Assembly: GCA_034509425.1 (NCBI GenBank)
Contig: JAVTVJ010000545.1
Location: forward strand, 372,001-436,000
Reading direction: 5' to 3'
DNA: 64,000 nt
Source: Eopsaltria australis
Lineage: Eukaryota > Chordata > Aves > Passeriformes > Petroicidae
Shown here: piece by piece, positions 48,966 through 60,490 of the stretch
Numbering within the stretch: the first letter of the stretch is position 1
Layout: each line of letters begins with the position of its first letter
Made by a program: the position numbers and the translations under genes
The notes under the pieces: generated by a model
The model's database searches: none
Told to the model about the DNA's origin: nothing
What the model saw: only the letters and a program-made list of their open reading frames with translations

Positions 48966-51900
48966 TTGAACAGATCACACCTGTCACCCCTGTGTGATCA
49001 GATGTTAATTTGTATGACCCTCTGGCAGCATCCTCACAGGGTCACTGTGGGGACTGTATGTCACCATCACTCACATCCCCTGCCACCCTCAGACTCAACA
49101 CAGGCAATAGCCAAATCTGTGTTTCATTGGAAAATTGCAATTAGACAAAAATAAAAGCCTGTGATGGCAACATTAAGGTTTCCTTGAAGAATATAGTAGA
49201 ATTGCTCTGATCTGGGGAGTCCCAGTACTTCTCCTAAAAATAAAGCCGATATTTGTAACCTAACTTCCTAAGTCAGATGGAAATTCTATTTTTGTCTGGT
49301 TCTTTTCCTCCATATTTTTTTGTTTGAAACTTTATGCTTTGCTAATTTTGTCTTAGCAAAGGTCAATTGTTGGAACCTCAGATTTTCATAGACTACAAAA
49401 CTCATTTCACACCTGATTTTACTACTTCCTAAACAAGCTGAAGCAGGGTTTTTCATGGCAGTACATTTAAAGATGCCTTATAAAAAGCAAAGCAACTGCG
49501 GCTTATTTTATAGCATTTGCACTGTTTTTAAAGCACCCTCTATTTACCCTTCCAATTGATTTCTAATCTCCTATTTTTTAACCTATAACCCTAATAAACT
49601 TCTAACTTTACCCATATTTACCATTTGTATCCTTCAAAACTATCATTAACCACATGCCTGAGTTACTTTTTGTTCAAAAGAATTCATCAGACAAGTTAAG
49701 CCTGATCAGTCACTCTTTGCTCCCTCAAAGGCCTCCAACTGTTAAGTAATATCCCTGGTCACACTTTAGATAGCCCAACAGACTGGGGAAAAAAAACAAA
49801 AAATACTTGTTATAACTACAATAATAAACAAAATCTGCTCTGAAGCTTCTCTAATTGCTTTCAGAGTCTAACACAACCCTTGGATTGACCTCCTTCTGGG
49901 GAAACATAGCAGCCAGAGTAATTATTAAAGTATCGGCCCAGACTTAAATCCATGTGCAGATTTCCAGCTGAACATTAAATAACACTTGGTCTTTGAAAAA
50001 CTGGGTGCTACAGTCTTCAATCAGCTTCTGTCCCTCATCAGATTTACTGCACCAAGGAAATAAAGGACAAGAACTGTTTGGACACACGATCTCAGCAGCT
50101 GGAACACTGACCTGTGCTTTCAAAGGCTGTTGCCCTACTAGGCAGGGTATTGGCATTAAGATTTTAAAACTGTTATCACTCACAGGAGTTCAAAGACTCT
50201 TCTTTTATTCCCATGGAGGTTTTTTTTACAGTGGGCTTTGCCTGCCATTTAAATGTTTCCACTCTGGATTTATTGCTTATTTTATCCAATCTGCAGACGA
50301 GGTTTGTTTTGGGTAGGTTTTTTTCGCAATGTGAGTTTCTAAGCTTGTTAAAGCAGCCACAAAATGTTGTGCTGTATGTTATCCCAGAAAATGTAAAATG
50401 TGTGATATTTCAGCTATGGTAGGGGTGGTAGTAATGAGACCACACATTTAAAAAGATGAGTATTAATTTTAGACTTCATGCAACCCTTTGAGGAAGCTCT
50501 GCTAAACTGAAAGCACCATCTCCTGCTTCAATTAGACATATTAAATATTCCTTCTCTTTTGAAATCAATTTAATAATTAGATATGCTAAAGGATCAAACT
50601 GCAGTTTCCAGTTTCCCATAGCCCTTTGCCATTACCAGCTGTTCCTTGCAGATATTGGCCCTGAGATGAGCATTCAGGAGGGGTTTCAGATGAGGGGAAC
50701 ATGCACAATGGTTTCTCCTTTTCTTGCTTCCACAGCTCATTCATTCTGTAGCCTTGGAAGAGGCTCTGAGACATCACTCTTTGCTTTCTGTCTCTCAGAC
50801 CAGCTCAATCAGCTCACCCAAGTGTGAGAAGCTCTCCTATTGAGAGCCTTATTCAAGGCAAAGATTACAAGTTCTGCAAGTTAGTTCCCTTTTCCATTGA
50901 TCAGTGACACTTTTGGAACTAGGGCAGCACTGCTTCCATTTCCGAAGCTTTTGACTGACATCACATTCCTGAAAATTATTTCCTTCATCCAGGTGAAATT
51001 TGCTGCAAACACAGATGTGTAGGGACATGGATGTGCCTGCCCAGCAGCCAAGGGTGCTATGAAGTCTCAGCTTCTCTGAGGAACACTTGTCTCTGCACAG
51101 ATCTTGTCAAAGACACAGTCACCCCACTTGGTTACAAGACATGGTGTGACCAAGCCCCTGAGGAAAGGCTCTGAGAGAGAAAATTCTGTTCTGCTCCACC
51201 CCATGCTTCTGCAAGGGACCTGCCTTCCAATAAACACATTGCTGCTGCTGAGCTCTATTCTGCACAGTTTGGGGCTGAAAAGGGCTCAATCTGTTGAGAG
51301 TTTCCCATTCTGTGTCTGGGTGTTATCTAGATGGAGGGGAGACGTGGGAGACTTGGGACAGCAATCCCATAATACGCACAGAAGGACAGTGTTGGCCTCT
51401 CTGATACAACTGCTTGAGATTTTTAAAACAATTGATTCTATTCTAAAATGAACAAATAAATGGAAGGAATATATTTTGAGCTTTCTTATAGATGAGACAG
51501 AATAAAAAGGAGTTCCTTAGAAATGCCACCCTACATTCAATCACATTTAAGAACAGGAATCAGCCAGTGTCCTCCTCACTTACACTCAAACATGTGCACA
51601 CAGCTCCTGTTGAACAGGCTTTGTAAACCTAGACAGAGTAACAACCTTCAATTCAGGGGAACAACTATTTCTATTAATCACTGTAATGAAAAACCTGCAA
51701 ACACAGGTTTTTGGCAACACAGTTTCACTCAAATGCCTCCTCAACGCACACTGGCAACACCACCCCCAGTATTACTCAGACATTATTATTTTTATCATTG
51801 CAGTGTCTTTTAAACAGGCATCTTCTTATTGCCTCATGGAGGAAACTAATGAATGTATGACTGTTCTTGAAAAAGATCTTTTCAAATAAATATTAGCTCA

Positions 51901-53455
51901 AAAGGTACTGGTGATCTTCTTTGGCCTGTTTGGAAAAATAAAAAAACTGAATATCATAAATAAGCCTTTAATTTGTGTTTAGTGGAGGCCATTGTTTTGG
52001 GCTGCTGCATTCATCTATTAAAGAGAAATTTATGGACATTTTAAATGGGATCAATTTTGCTATCACATTGTTAATAAAAATGAATAATTATTTACTTATC
52101 AATTAAATTTTGGGGGGAATTGGTGCATAAAAAGGTGATTGGAAGTTGTATTCAAAGATGAATTGGGATTTTAACAAATACTTTAATTGATGAACCTCCA
52201 GTGGTGGATGGCTATCCAGAAATGCAGTCCTGGTCACTGTATATGAAGCAAGTAAATTCACATTCAAAGGTAAATTATGAAACCTGCATCCTGAGCTCTT
52301 TCCTTGCAAATCCCTTTGCCTAACACACAAAACTAAAATGAAATGCATGAAGTCCAGCTCTTTGAAGGACTAAGCATATTCACTCCCTTCTAACTTACGC
52401 TACCATTTACAGCAATCAGTCTTCTGGAAGGAGACTGACTAGGTTTGAAGTCACCTTCCTCATCCTTGCTGTTCCTTAAAGGATTCTTTTAATTCAAGGG
52501 AAATTTCATGGATTTCAATAGTAATGCCACTAGAGCTGCTATTATCTCTCTGAGCAGTAATACAAGCAAATACAGCCACTGCAAAAATAGAAAAATAATT
52601 CCTACATGCATCTCATGCTTATTAAATCTCATCGTGGCATGCTGTGATTAATCTCTTGCAGAGAGTTTCTTTAATTCTCATTTAAGGATAAATATCTGTA
52701 TTTCTTCATAGTAAATAAAAAAGGTTTTGCACCACCTCAATTGTGACACAAATTAAAAATAAGCCATGAATTGATAATAGTTTGTTTTGTTCCTCTGTAG
52801 ATCAGACATTTCAGAAATCCCATGCCAGATGAGCTGACCATTCTTCTCACTTTATATTTTTCTCTGGTGGTTAAATTTATGCACAGATTAGTTTTAAATG
52901 GCTTTTGATCACATTTTAAGGACTAAGTCTAAAGCTGTTTCTGTGCATACAGATGTCTGGGATGTGTCTTCAAATAAATATCTTTCTGCAAGTAGCCTGT
53001 CATCCTCATCTATTACTGCTTTTGAGGAGAAAACATGAAGTTTACTTGAGTTCCTACATGCAATGCCCTCAAATGTCTCAAGCAAAAAGGCAGAGGAGAG
53101 GAGTGCAGCAAGAGAAAGGAACTAATTTCTGCTGGTTGTGGTATTCAGAAAAGTGCACTGGGCTGATAAAGGGACAATGGTAACTCTTGTTGTCTGTGTC
53201 TAATAACTAACCATGCACTCTTTGTTCAAGAAAAGGAAATTAAAATTTTCTTTCGTCTTCTGCTCCTTCCTTCTTACCTTTTACATGTCACTAATAAAGC
53301 ATAATATTGCACAGTATTACTCCAGGGTAAAACCCCTGCTTCCCTTCTCCCAGCCCATGCTTTGGTGCAGCTGTGCTGCCTTCCCAAATGAACATGCCAG
53401 GCCTCTAGGATTCTCTCTGCTGTCTCTGACTCCTGTTCTGATTGCTTGACCTCAG
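48966..53455. other. Non-coding DNA, with AT-rich possibly conserved blocks
   Basis: No gene or repeat family is recognised. The blocks near 51950-52130 and 52540-52740 are AT-rich without being low in complexity, and read like conserved non-coding elements. That is an impression only. Confidence 0.5.
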
Positions 53456-53531
53456 AGCCGAGTGAGGGATGCTGTGTCCTGACCCCACCCACACCAGGCT
53501 CTTCCCGAGGAGCTGCTGAAGCCCCGGCAAG
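53456..53531 (+). other. Candidate exon 1 of a three-part splice chain
   Basis: A pyrimidine-rich stretch ending TGCTTGACCTCAG precedes this stretch, and a consensus donor (AAG then GTGAGT at 53532) follows it. Of its 76 nt, only the frame with two leading bases is open, giving 24 codons with a Pro/Ala/Gly-rich product (PSEGCCVLTPPTPG...). The patch is more GC- and CpG-rich than its surroundings. See 54217-54271 and 54459-54490 for parts with compatible phase. Confidence 0.25.
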
Positions 53532-53639
53532 GTGAGTCACTGGACCATCAGCAGGATGGCTGTGAGCAATGAGTGAGCAAAGGGCTGGCCCTGGGCACCA
53601 TTCCAGTGCAGGTGGGGACTGTGGGGGAAGCCTGGGGTG

Positions 53640-53895
53640 AAAGGTGGAGAGGAGCAGCTGAGCAGAGTGGGTGACTCTGTACAGGCACCAAGGTGACAGA
53701 GAGGAGCATCCTGCAGATCCCTGCTGTCACCCTGAGGAGAGCAGCACAGCCCCACCCCGAGGGCTCTGGAAGGGGAGCCCTAAGAGGCTCTGCTGCATGT
53801 CCTTGTACGGCTCAGCTGTGGCACACAGGAATAAAGTCACTGTGTGGGTCCCGACTCTACTGAGGAGAAATTAGGAGCTGTTCTGATGGGTGCAT
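53640..53895 (+). mobile_element. Possible degenerate LTR end and primer-binding site
   Basis: An AATAAA signal (53830-53835) is followed by a stretch ending GATGGGTGCA (about 53894). Then comes TGGTGGCCCAACAGAGAAGG, which resembles a lysine-tRNA primer-binding site (usual start TGG.GCCC). That order (AATAAA, short U5, CA end, PBS-like) fits the 3' part of a retroviral LTR. No 5' LTR boundary, partner LTR or retroviral gene is visible. It could equally be the 3' end of a cellular transcript. Confidence 0.25.
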
Positions 53896-54186
53896 GGTGG
53901 CCCAACAGAGAAGGTCACATGACAGCTGCTTTCCTTGCCATCTTCAAATTTGTGGTGCTAAATACAGCACTGAGTCTTCTTGGAAAACTCACAGAGGAAG
54001 ATAAATGAAACTTCTGCCTCCTATCCTTTGTCCTACCTCACCCTTCCCTGAAAAAGCCCTTTCTCCTCCATCCTTGGAGCCATCAAGAAATGTTGCTTAA
54101 TGGAGGACCTTAACAAAGCACTTTGCAGGTAGTCACACCAGGCATAATATTTTCTTTAACAGACATGGTGGTTGGGAATGCTGCAA

Positions 54187-54211
54187 AAACTGCACAGGAG
54201 CTGTGCAGTTT
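54187..54211. repeat. Perfect inverted repeat, 11-bp arms, 3-nt loop
   Basis: AAACTGCACAG (54187-54197), GAG, CTGTGCAGTTT (54201-54211). The arms are perfectly complementary. The hairpin overlaps the acceptor side of the candidate exon at 54217. Confidence 0.95.
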
Positions 54212-54216
54212 CCCAG

Positions 54217-54271
54217 GCAGAGCATCAGCCAGGGACTCTGCCCTGAGCCTTTGCTCTGGCTGCCTGCCCAG
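54217..54271 (+). other. Candidate exon 2 of a three-part splice chain
   Basis: The stretch is preceded by GTGCAGTTTCCCAG and followed by a strong donor (CCCAG then GTAAGC at 54272). With one leading base the 55 nt are open (18 codons, QSISQGLCPEPLLWLPAQ) and end on a codon boundary. That frame is in phase with the only open frame of the candidate exon at 53456-53531. Confidence 0.25.
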
Positions 54272-54458
54272 GTAAGCATTTGGACCTGGGTGCTGAATGA
54301 CTCCGCTGATGCCACCATAAAACCAGGAAGGGGTTGCAGTTTTAGTGAGATTTCTGCTGGATATTTGGTAAAGCACCATCCATAGCATTGCACAGCTTAT
54401 GGAAATATTTTCTCTGTATCAGTCTCACTTATCTATTATTACTTTTTTTTTTTTCCAG

Positions 54459-54490
54459 AAGGTATCATAATTTGCTGTGAAAAAATATGG
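54459..54490 (+). other. Candidate microexon or terminal exon, 32 nt
   Basis: A 14-nt T/C run and CCAG (ending 54458) form a textbook acceptor. TGG then GTAAGA at 54491 forms a donor. In the phase set by the upstream candidates it reads three codons and a stop (TAA at 54468-54470). In another phase it is open throughout. Confidence 0.2.
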
Positions 54491-55092
54491 GTAAGAAATG
54501 CATCTTGGGGTTTGTTTTATATTTCATGTTATTTCTCTTTCCTTTTAACATCCAGGAGAAACAGAAGCCGTGTAAGTTCAGCTCCTCTGCTCTCTTGTAA
54601 TCTACCCTTTGATGTAACTAACTGGCAAAAACATACTTCTAATCAAATATAGTTTCTCATCCTTAATCAGCTCAGCTTTAAAATGCAGATCAATGAGATA
54701 AGAAAGAGCTGATTTAATTAGCCCAACCTCAGCAATGTTACAGCATATTCTCATTTACAGAAATAATGGGGAGCAAGAGGAAAGAGATTCATCATCATGA
54801 AAAGACTGGAGAAGGCAGAGGAAAGCAGGATATTTCCTGTGTTAGCTAAGGGTGATTTTCATTCCGGCTAAAGAGCCAGCACATGTTTTATGAGCCATTT
54901 AAATAACACTTAGGCCTTGTGCTTTGTCCTTTAGCCTAAGAATGAATTTCTTTCACTAAGTAGCAATACCTTTGGAAATCATCGCTCTTCGGTTTAATTG
55001 ATGAGCCAGAGACAGCTCCCACCTCTTGGTGAATAAAGAAGAGGAAATATGGCAGGCAGCAGCATGGCAATAATGCACATTTATAGAGCTGC

Positions 55093-55806
55093 TTGGGAGC
55101 ACTCACCCACAGGAGCACCAGGACAGGCACTCTCACTGGAGAGGCTTTGATGGGAACAGCACAGGCTGTGCTCCCTCACCCTGCTGCTGACTTGCTGAGT
55201 AGCCACAGGCAGGTCTCTCAACCTTTGCATTTTTGGGGGTGTGTTTTGTTTTGTTTTGCTTTGCTTTTTCCCTCTGTCCTATTAGGATTTGGAATTTCCT
55301 GCAGAGAAAAGCTCTTCCTTCCTCCACAGCCTGAGTTCCCCCACAAAGGGGGACCGTGGCACACCTGGAGCTCTGTGGGATTGCTGTGCAGCTGCTCAAA
55401 GAGCAAAACCAGTGCAAGTTCTCAGCTTCTCAGTTCTTCCACCTTTGTGGCTTCAAAACAGCAGAACACCACCTTAGCTCCATCAGCCCTGTGCATCCTG
55501 ACTCCAAATGCTCCTCCATCCCCCTGGAGCAGGGACTCACTGGATCAGAACAGCCCAGGTTTGGTCAATGCAAGCAGAGAAATGCTGATCCCTCCACACA
55601 GAGCACCCAGAACACTTCCATGGCCACAGGGATTTTGTAGTGGCCTTGACAAAGGCAAAATCAGACCTGTAAATGTTTTCAGATGGACTTCAGCTGTGGA
55701 GTTGAGCTCAGGACCTGAACCTTTGGTGAGGTACATCTTGACATTCTTGCTGTTACGAAGTCAGGCCAAATCCACACAAATGAGGAAATGCCAGCTCCTA
55801 ATTTGA
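55093..55806 (+). other. Longest bounded plus-strand frame (237 codons), probably chance
   Basis: The frame opens at a TTG; the first ATG is at codon 20. The product is rich in Ser, Pro and Leu. A hydrophobic segment around codons 50-67 is encoded by a (GTTTT)n-like low-complexity tract (55236-55270), and a Ser-rich middle follows. No domain is recognised, and several shorter frames overlap on both strands. The local GC rise (few AT-rich stops) is enough to explain it. Confidence 0.12.
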
Positions 55807-58800
55807 GTTCTGGGAATGAAGTTTGTCTTCGTTCATGCCCATCCATCATTTTGAATGGAGCTATCTTGTGACAGCCACATTTGGTAGTCTCTGTCTGGGA
55901 GATAATTGCTCATCACTGAGGGGAACTCACACAGCTGAGATAACCCTCAGGCACTTTCTCTGCAGGGATGGGAGCACTAGAGGCAAAGCAATTAACAGAG
56001 CAATTAAGCCACTAGCCAATCATATCCCTTTTTTTCCCCCTCATCCCAGACTTGTGCCACTCTCCAGTGCCTCTAAAAACAAGCAAGGAAAGGCCCTGCT
56101 CTCCAGAGGGATAGTTCTCTCAGGTGGGCTGGGGCTGAGATTTGGCTTTAATCCCTGTTCCTGAATCTGACTCATCATCAGCCTGGGCTTGTTGGACATG
56201 GCTTGGCTACTGAAAACAGAGCCAGTGGCCATTTCCTTTCCTTAGAGCCAAGGGACAACAATGGTCACTTAGAGCTCTTCCCTGTACTCTGCTCCTTCCC
56301 TCCACCAGAATTGTTCTTCAGGTAATAAATCAATCTTTTCAAAAGCTTTAGATCAGGTATCCTGACTCTGTGGTTTCACAAGAAAGTTTTGCAGAAAAGA
56401 TATTGAGGCAATCTCACATGGACATGGGTTTATAAACTGCATCTGTAGATGATGGCATTCACCAACACTAAAAGTGAAAGTTACTTTGGGGGGAATATAA
56501 AAACACAAGAACAGAGAGGAGAGGAACATGAGAAGGAGAAAATTCTGTCACAGCAGGCTCTCCCAGGTCCCCCAGATTGTTCCTCTCCCACTTCCCTGTC
56601 CCAGCCCTTCCCTGGGCTGCAGCCCTTTAGGGACAGCTGCTCCTGCTGGGATTCTCCTCAGCCACAAATCCTGCATGAAATTGGGCTGTGGAGCTGCAAG
56701 TGATGCAAAGGGCCAAAGGCCCCTGACTCCATAGAGTTTGGCAATGTCAGACATTACAGCAGTGCTTCCCACCTCATCCAGCAGCTTGGTCCTAAATTAT
56801 AAGAGCCTGAAGGACATGGGGCTGGGCTGCAAATCCCAGCAGGAGACTGCATTTGTTCCTCCAGAGAGCCACCTGAGCTGCCAGAACTTAGAGTCAAATC
56901 ACCAAACAGCACTGTGGCCACCCAAAGGAACATCACCTTCTCTTTTCAAAGCCTTGGAATGAAGCTCTCCATCAGTGACTCCTCATCATCAGGAAATCTG
57001 CAGAGTAACACTCACCCCATCCCTAGCACCTGAAGCCTGCACATCCCTTCATTTAGAGGATGCACAATGCTTTTGTTAATTAGAGCCTTAGTTTAATATG
57101 AGCTGTCAAAGTTCACTTAACTTCAATTAATTGTTTCTCCTGAGCTTAATTTCTTTAGTTAAGTATTGATTAATCATTGCTTAATTATGCTGAAGTCTCA
57201 CTGGGTGATATTTCAGTAGCATACTGCAGCAATGCACTCCTTTCTAAAAATACTCAGAGAATCATCAGATATTTTACGTATTGCTATTATTGGGATGACT
57301 TTTAATTTTTATCCTTTCATCCCTTATGTTCCAAAATGTATATTTAGTGTGTTGTGTTTCATTCCACTGGTTTACAACTCATTTTTCTCTATTTTGGTAG
57401 GTCATACACTGGAGTTTTGCTCTGCATGGTGTGGGGAGAAAAGTTTTGCCTCTGGCATCCAGGATCTTATGCCAGGTTAGGGAACACAAGTGAATGATCT
57501 TTACTGTGGCACACTATTGACACATTTAAACAACCAATATATTGATGGCACAGAGTTTTTTCTTTGAACTTTTACTTCAAGTGACATACAATGACTTTGG
57601 CTCAACAATATCTGCATCTCCTCAAAACTACAATGATCTTATGAATATGGCCTTCAGACCAGGGCACCTCCAACCTGAAATCTCAGTCTGTTCTGAAATA
57701 CCAGGAAGAAAAAACTACCTCCACCTCTCTGAAGTATTCCAACAGCTCTGTAATGTCAGGTTGGATTTCAAGTATCTTAATTTCCACAGATAAGTACAAT
57801 AATTATTAGATTTTTCCAAGGTCTCTCTTGAATTTCAATATATACCCAAATTAGAAGTTAAGTTTGATCTGTAGTGAGAAATTAAACAATTACCTTTTCC
57901 CCCCACAATAATTTCCCTGGAGTCCATTTAGGCATCTAATTTCACCTACTCACGGGAGCGTTTTTTATTCTTTTTCTAAATGAGAAAGAGTCACTCCCCA
58001 GGGAACACTTCTTGGCTTGACACGGTTTTATCACGGTCAAGGTTTAACTTTCTCTCTTGCTACACGTTCACTTTTTCAGAGATCTCTAAACCTACTACTA
58101 TTAAAATTTAATTTTGAACATGTTCTGTGCTATAGCAGCACTAAGCATTATTTACTACTGTCATCTCAGATTCTTGAATGAGCACTGGTAGGAATATGCT
58201 ATAAAGAGAGTCATCAAAATGACATCCTTTCCTACTACATTGCACCTACTCTGTGGTATAAACATCTGGCACCTTGGGAATGCACATCTTTGCTGTGTGA
58301 AAGGCAAGATAAACTGGTGAAAACAATGATTATTACATAGACCATGGAAAGCACTTCTGTTCCCATATGCTGAATGACACAATACACTGATTTTTCCAGA
58401 AAGAGATGGATGAATTAGTCCAGGTTAAAAAAGTGCTGACAAAACCCTTGCTCAGAATTTCAATACGAGCTAATCAAAACATTTATAGAATACAATTATT
58501 CTATCACAACTCTGCATTTCTGGATTCTGATCAAAAGCAGAAGCCCCACTTCTGTAACACAGCTTGGTTGCATTAAATTTGTACCAATACATGACAAGAA
58601 ACTGAAAAGCCAAATCTGTTGTCATGACTCCCTTTGCAACTTCATCTGAACCCTGTCTGCGAGTCCAGGTTATCACTGATGCAGGTGCTGAACAAACACT
58701 CCTGTCCTGACGTGTTCACTGGAAAAGAAGAAACAAAGAATTGGAAAATGGAAGTTTTACCTTCCCTGCTTTCTGTAAAGGAAACTGGAGCACTGAGATA

Positions 58801-59149
58801 CAACAAGTTAAATTTCCCAGTGTGATTTGGATCCATATTCATTAAAATGACAAGCCATTGATCTTAATTACAATCCCCAGGATCCTGCCACATGGAACTC
58901 AAGCTGTTTGTGGAAGTTTAGCAGCATCAACTTGATGCACATCCCCAACTTTCTTATGCTAATTCCTAAAGACAAAAACATTCTCATTTCATCAGCTTTC
59001 TTGGTGTCAGCCACAATTTTATAGCTCAGCATTATTTATTTATATTGTAACCTGGCTTAACAGACACAGTATCAATCACAGCTGTGTCAGGGGCTTAACT
59101 ACCAGAAAACAAAACTTCAAAATCCAGGTGTTAAGATGAGAGCACTGAG

Positions 59150-59161
59150 ATGAACCAGCAG
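59150..59161 (+). other. Candidate first coding exon end with consensus donor
   Basis: ATGAACCAGCAG is followed directly by GTAAGTGG, a near-perfect splice donor at 59162. A TATA-like AT stretch lies at 59031-59045. If this is a start, it encodes only MNQQ before the splice, in phase with the stretch at 59913. Confidence 0.15.
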
Positions 59162-59912
59162 GTAAGTGGGAAGTATAAGTTTATCAGGGTAATCAGCCTG
59201 CTCAGAAGAGACCAGAACTCTTCCTGCAGGCTAAACCCAGCCTGGTTGAGGTTAGGAGAGATGGCTAAATGTTATGTGCCTGTGAATGTTTCAGACATTC
59301 CTGTTCTCTCCACCAAAGGAATACACACAAGGCCTGCATGAGCTCTCCCATCTGTCACATCCATATTGCAAAATCAAGCACAGTACCATGCAAATCTATA
59401 CCCAGTAGTCTGCTGGAGTTTGCAAGTTTTCTCTCTCACTACATTAATAATGTGACATGTCCCCATTAAAATAATCAGATAAATAAATTTAAATGAAGGG
59501 AACCATGGCTTATTTCTTTCAGCATCTCTTCAAGTGAACAGCATCCCTGGCTCCCCAGGCTGGGCTGTCACTACCTCCTTTCTATTCAGGTCTCTTAACC
59601 ACTTTTTTCATCTTTCCAGCTCATCTGAGAAAAGAAGAAAAGGACAAAACATTCCCACAATTGCCTGTGAACTCATATCCTGAGAGTGGCCTGTGGGAAG
59701 TCTGGCACTCTGCTGTGGATTTCTGGTCTCTGGGACGAGTGGTCTGGCTGCATTCAGGACACAACACCTTGTAGAGGAAATGCTGTAGTTTGTTGGAGAA
59801 AATCATTCAGGCATAAGAGCAGAAAGAGAAGTTGTAAAAGTTAAAGAAAGATCTTTGAGGGACGTCAGCACTGCCAGTATTTGTGAGTCAAATGTGTTGT
59901 CTCTTTTCTCAG

Positions 59913-59961
59913 CACATTTGCTTTGGGCAAAATCATAATAGTAACCCATCAAGTGAAGGAG
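59913..59961 (+). other. Candidate internal exon, 49 nt
   Basis: The acceptor GTTGTCTCTTTTCTCAG ends at 59912, and the donor GAG then GTAAGTG begins at 59962. Both are near consensus. Two of three frames are open. The zero frame continues from ATGAACCAGCAG at 59150 and reads HICFGQNHNSNPSSEG. No family is recognised. It may be an exon of a non-coding RNA or chance. Confidence 0.25.
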
Positions 59962-60367
59962 GTAAGTGTAAATGTTAACTTATCTATCCTAAAATATTTC
60001 TGTTATTAATAAACAATCAGGTAAAAGCTGCAGGTCACCATAACTTTATCAGACTTCTCACCCTAACAATCTTTTTCCATTTTGAATGACATTGTGCAAT
60101 TGACTGCAGTACAATTTGGTTCCTTGCTTTTCAAAAAAAAATTGCTTCATTTGGATTTTGCAGAGTTTGATAACTAAATTGGCTTTTTTAGTGTAATTAT
60201 TTCCCTTCCTATTTCTCCATCTTTCACTTTACAGGGGCTGTAGTTTAGTTTTGAGTCCTGCTTGCCTGGTACCAGCAGAATTTTCACATGGGCCAAAGTT
60301 CTGGTTTATAGCTGTTCTTATCCAGCTTGGTCGAGCAGGCTAAAAGGAAAAGAAATGCAGTTTAATT

Positions 60368-60490
60368 CTGAGGGCTCAGATTCTACCCATCTCTAACATA
60401 TTATGTAACTTTTCATCCTTTGAGTAGTCTTATTGATTTTAGTGGAAGAAGTTGTTATTGCAGAATGTGAATAAGATGTCAAAATTTCAC
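60368..60490 (+). repeat. Ancient amniote interspersed repeat relic
   Basis: GGGCTCAGATTCTACCCATC, then TTTGAGTAGTCTTATTGATT, then AGTGGAAGAAGTTG and GAATGTGAATAAGATG follow the order of an old reptile/bird repeat (roughly 'GGGCCAGATTCT... GAGTAGTCCCATTGACTTCAATGGGACTAC... GTGAGTAAG'). The hairpin-like centre has mostly decayed. Confidence 0.55.

Larger units (their letters stand above)
54495..60367. other. Non-coding DNA with conserved-looking AT-rich blocks
   Basis: No gene is firmly supported. The stretch contains a 237-codon plus-strand frame (55093-55806), a cluster of TTAAT/ATTA words at 57070-57190, a block at 54640-54990 that reads like a conserved element, and the candidate splice pair at 59150-59961. 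Confidence 0.5.
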
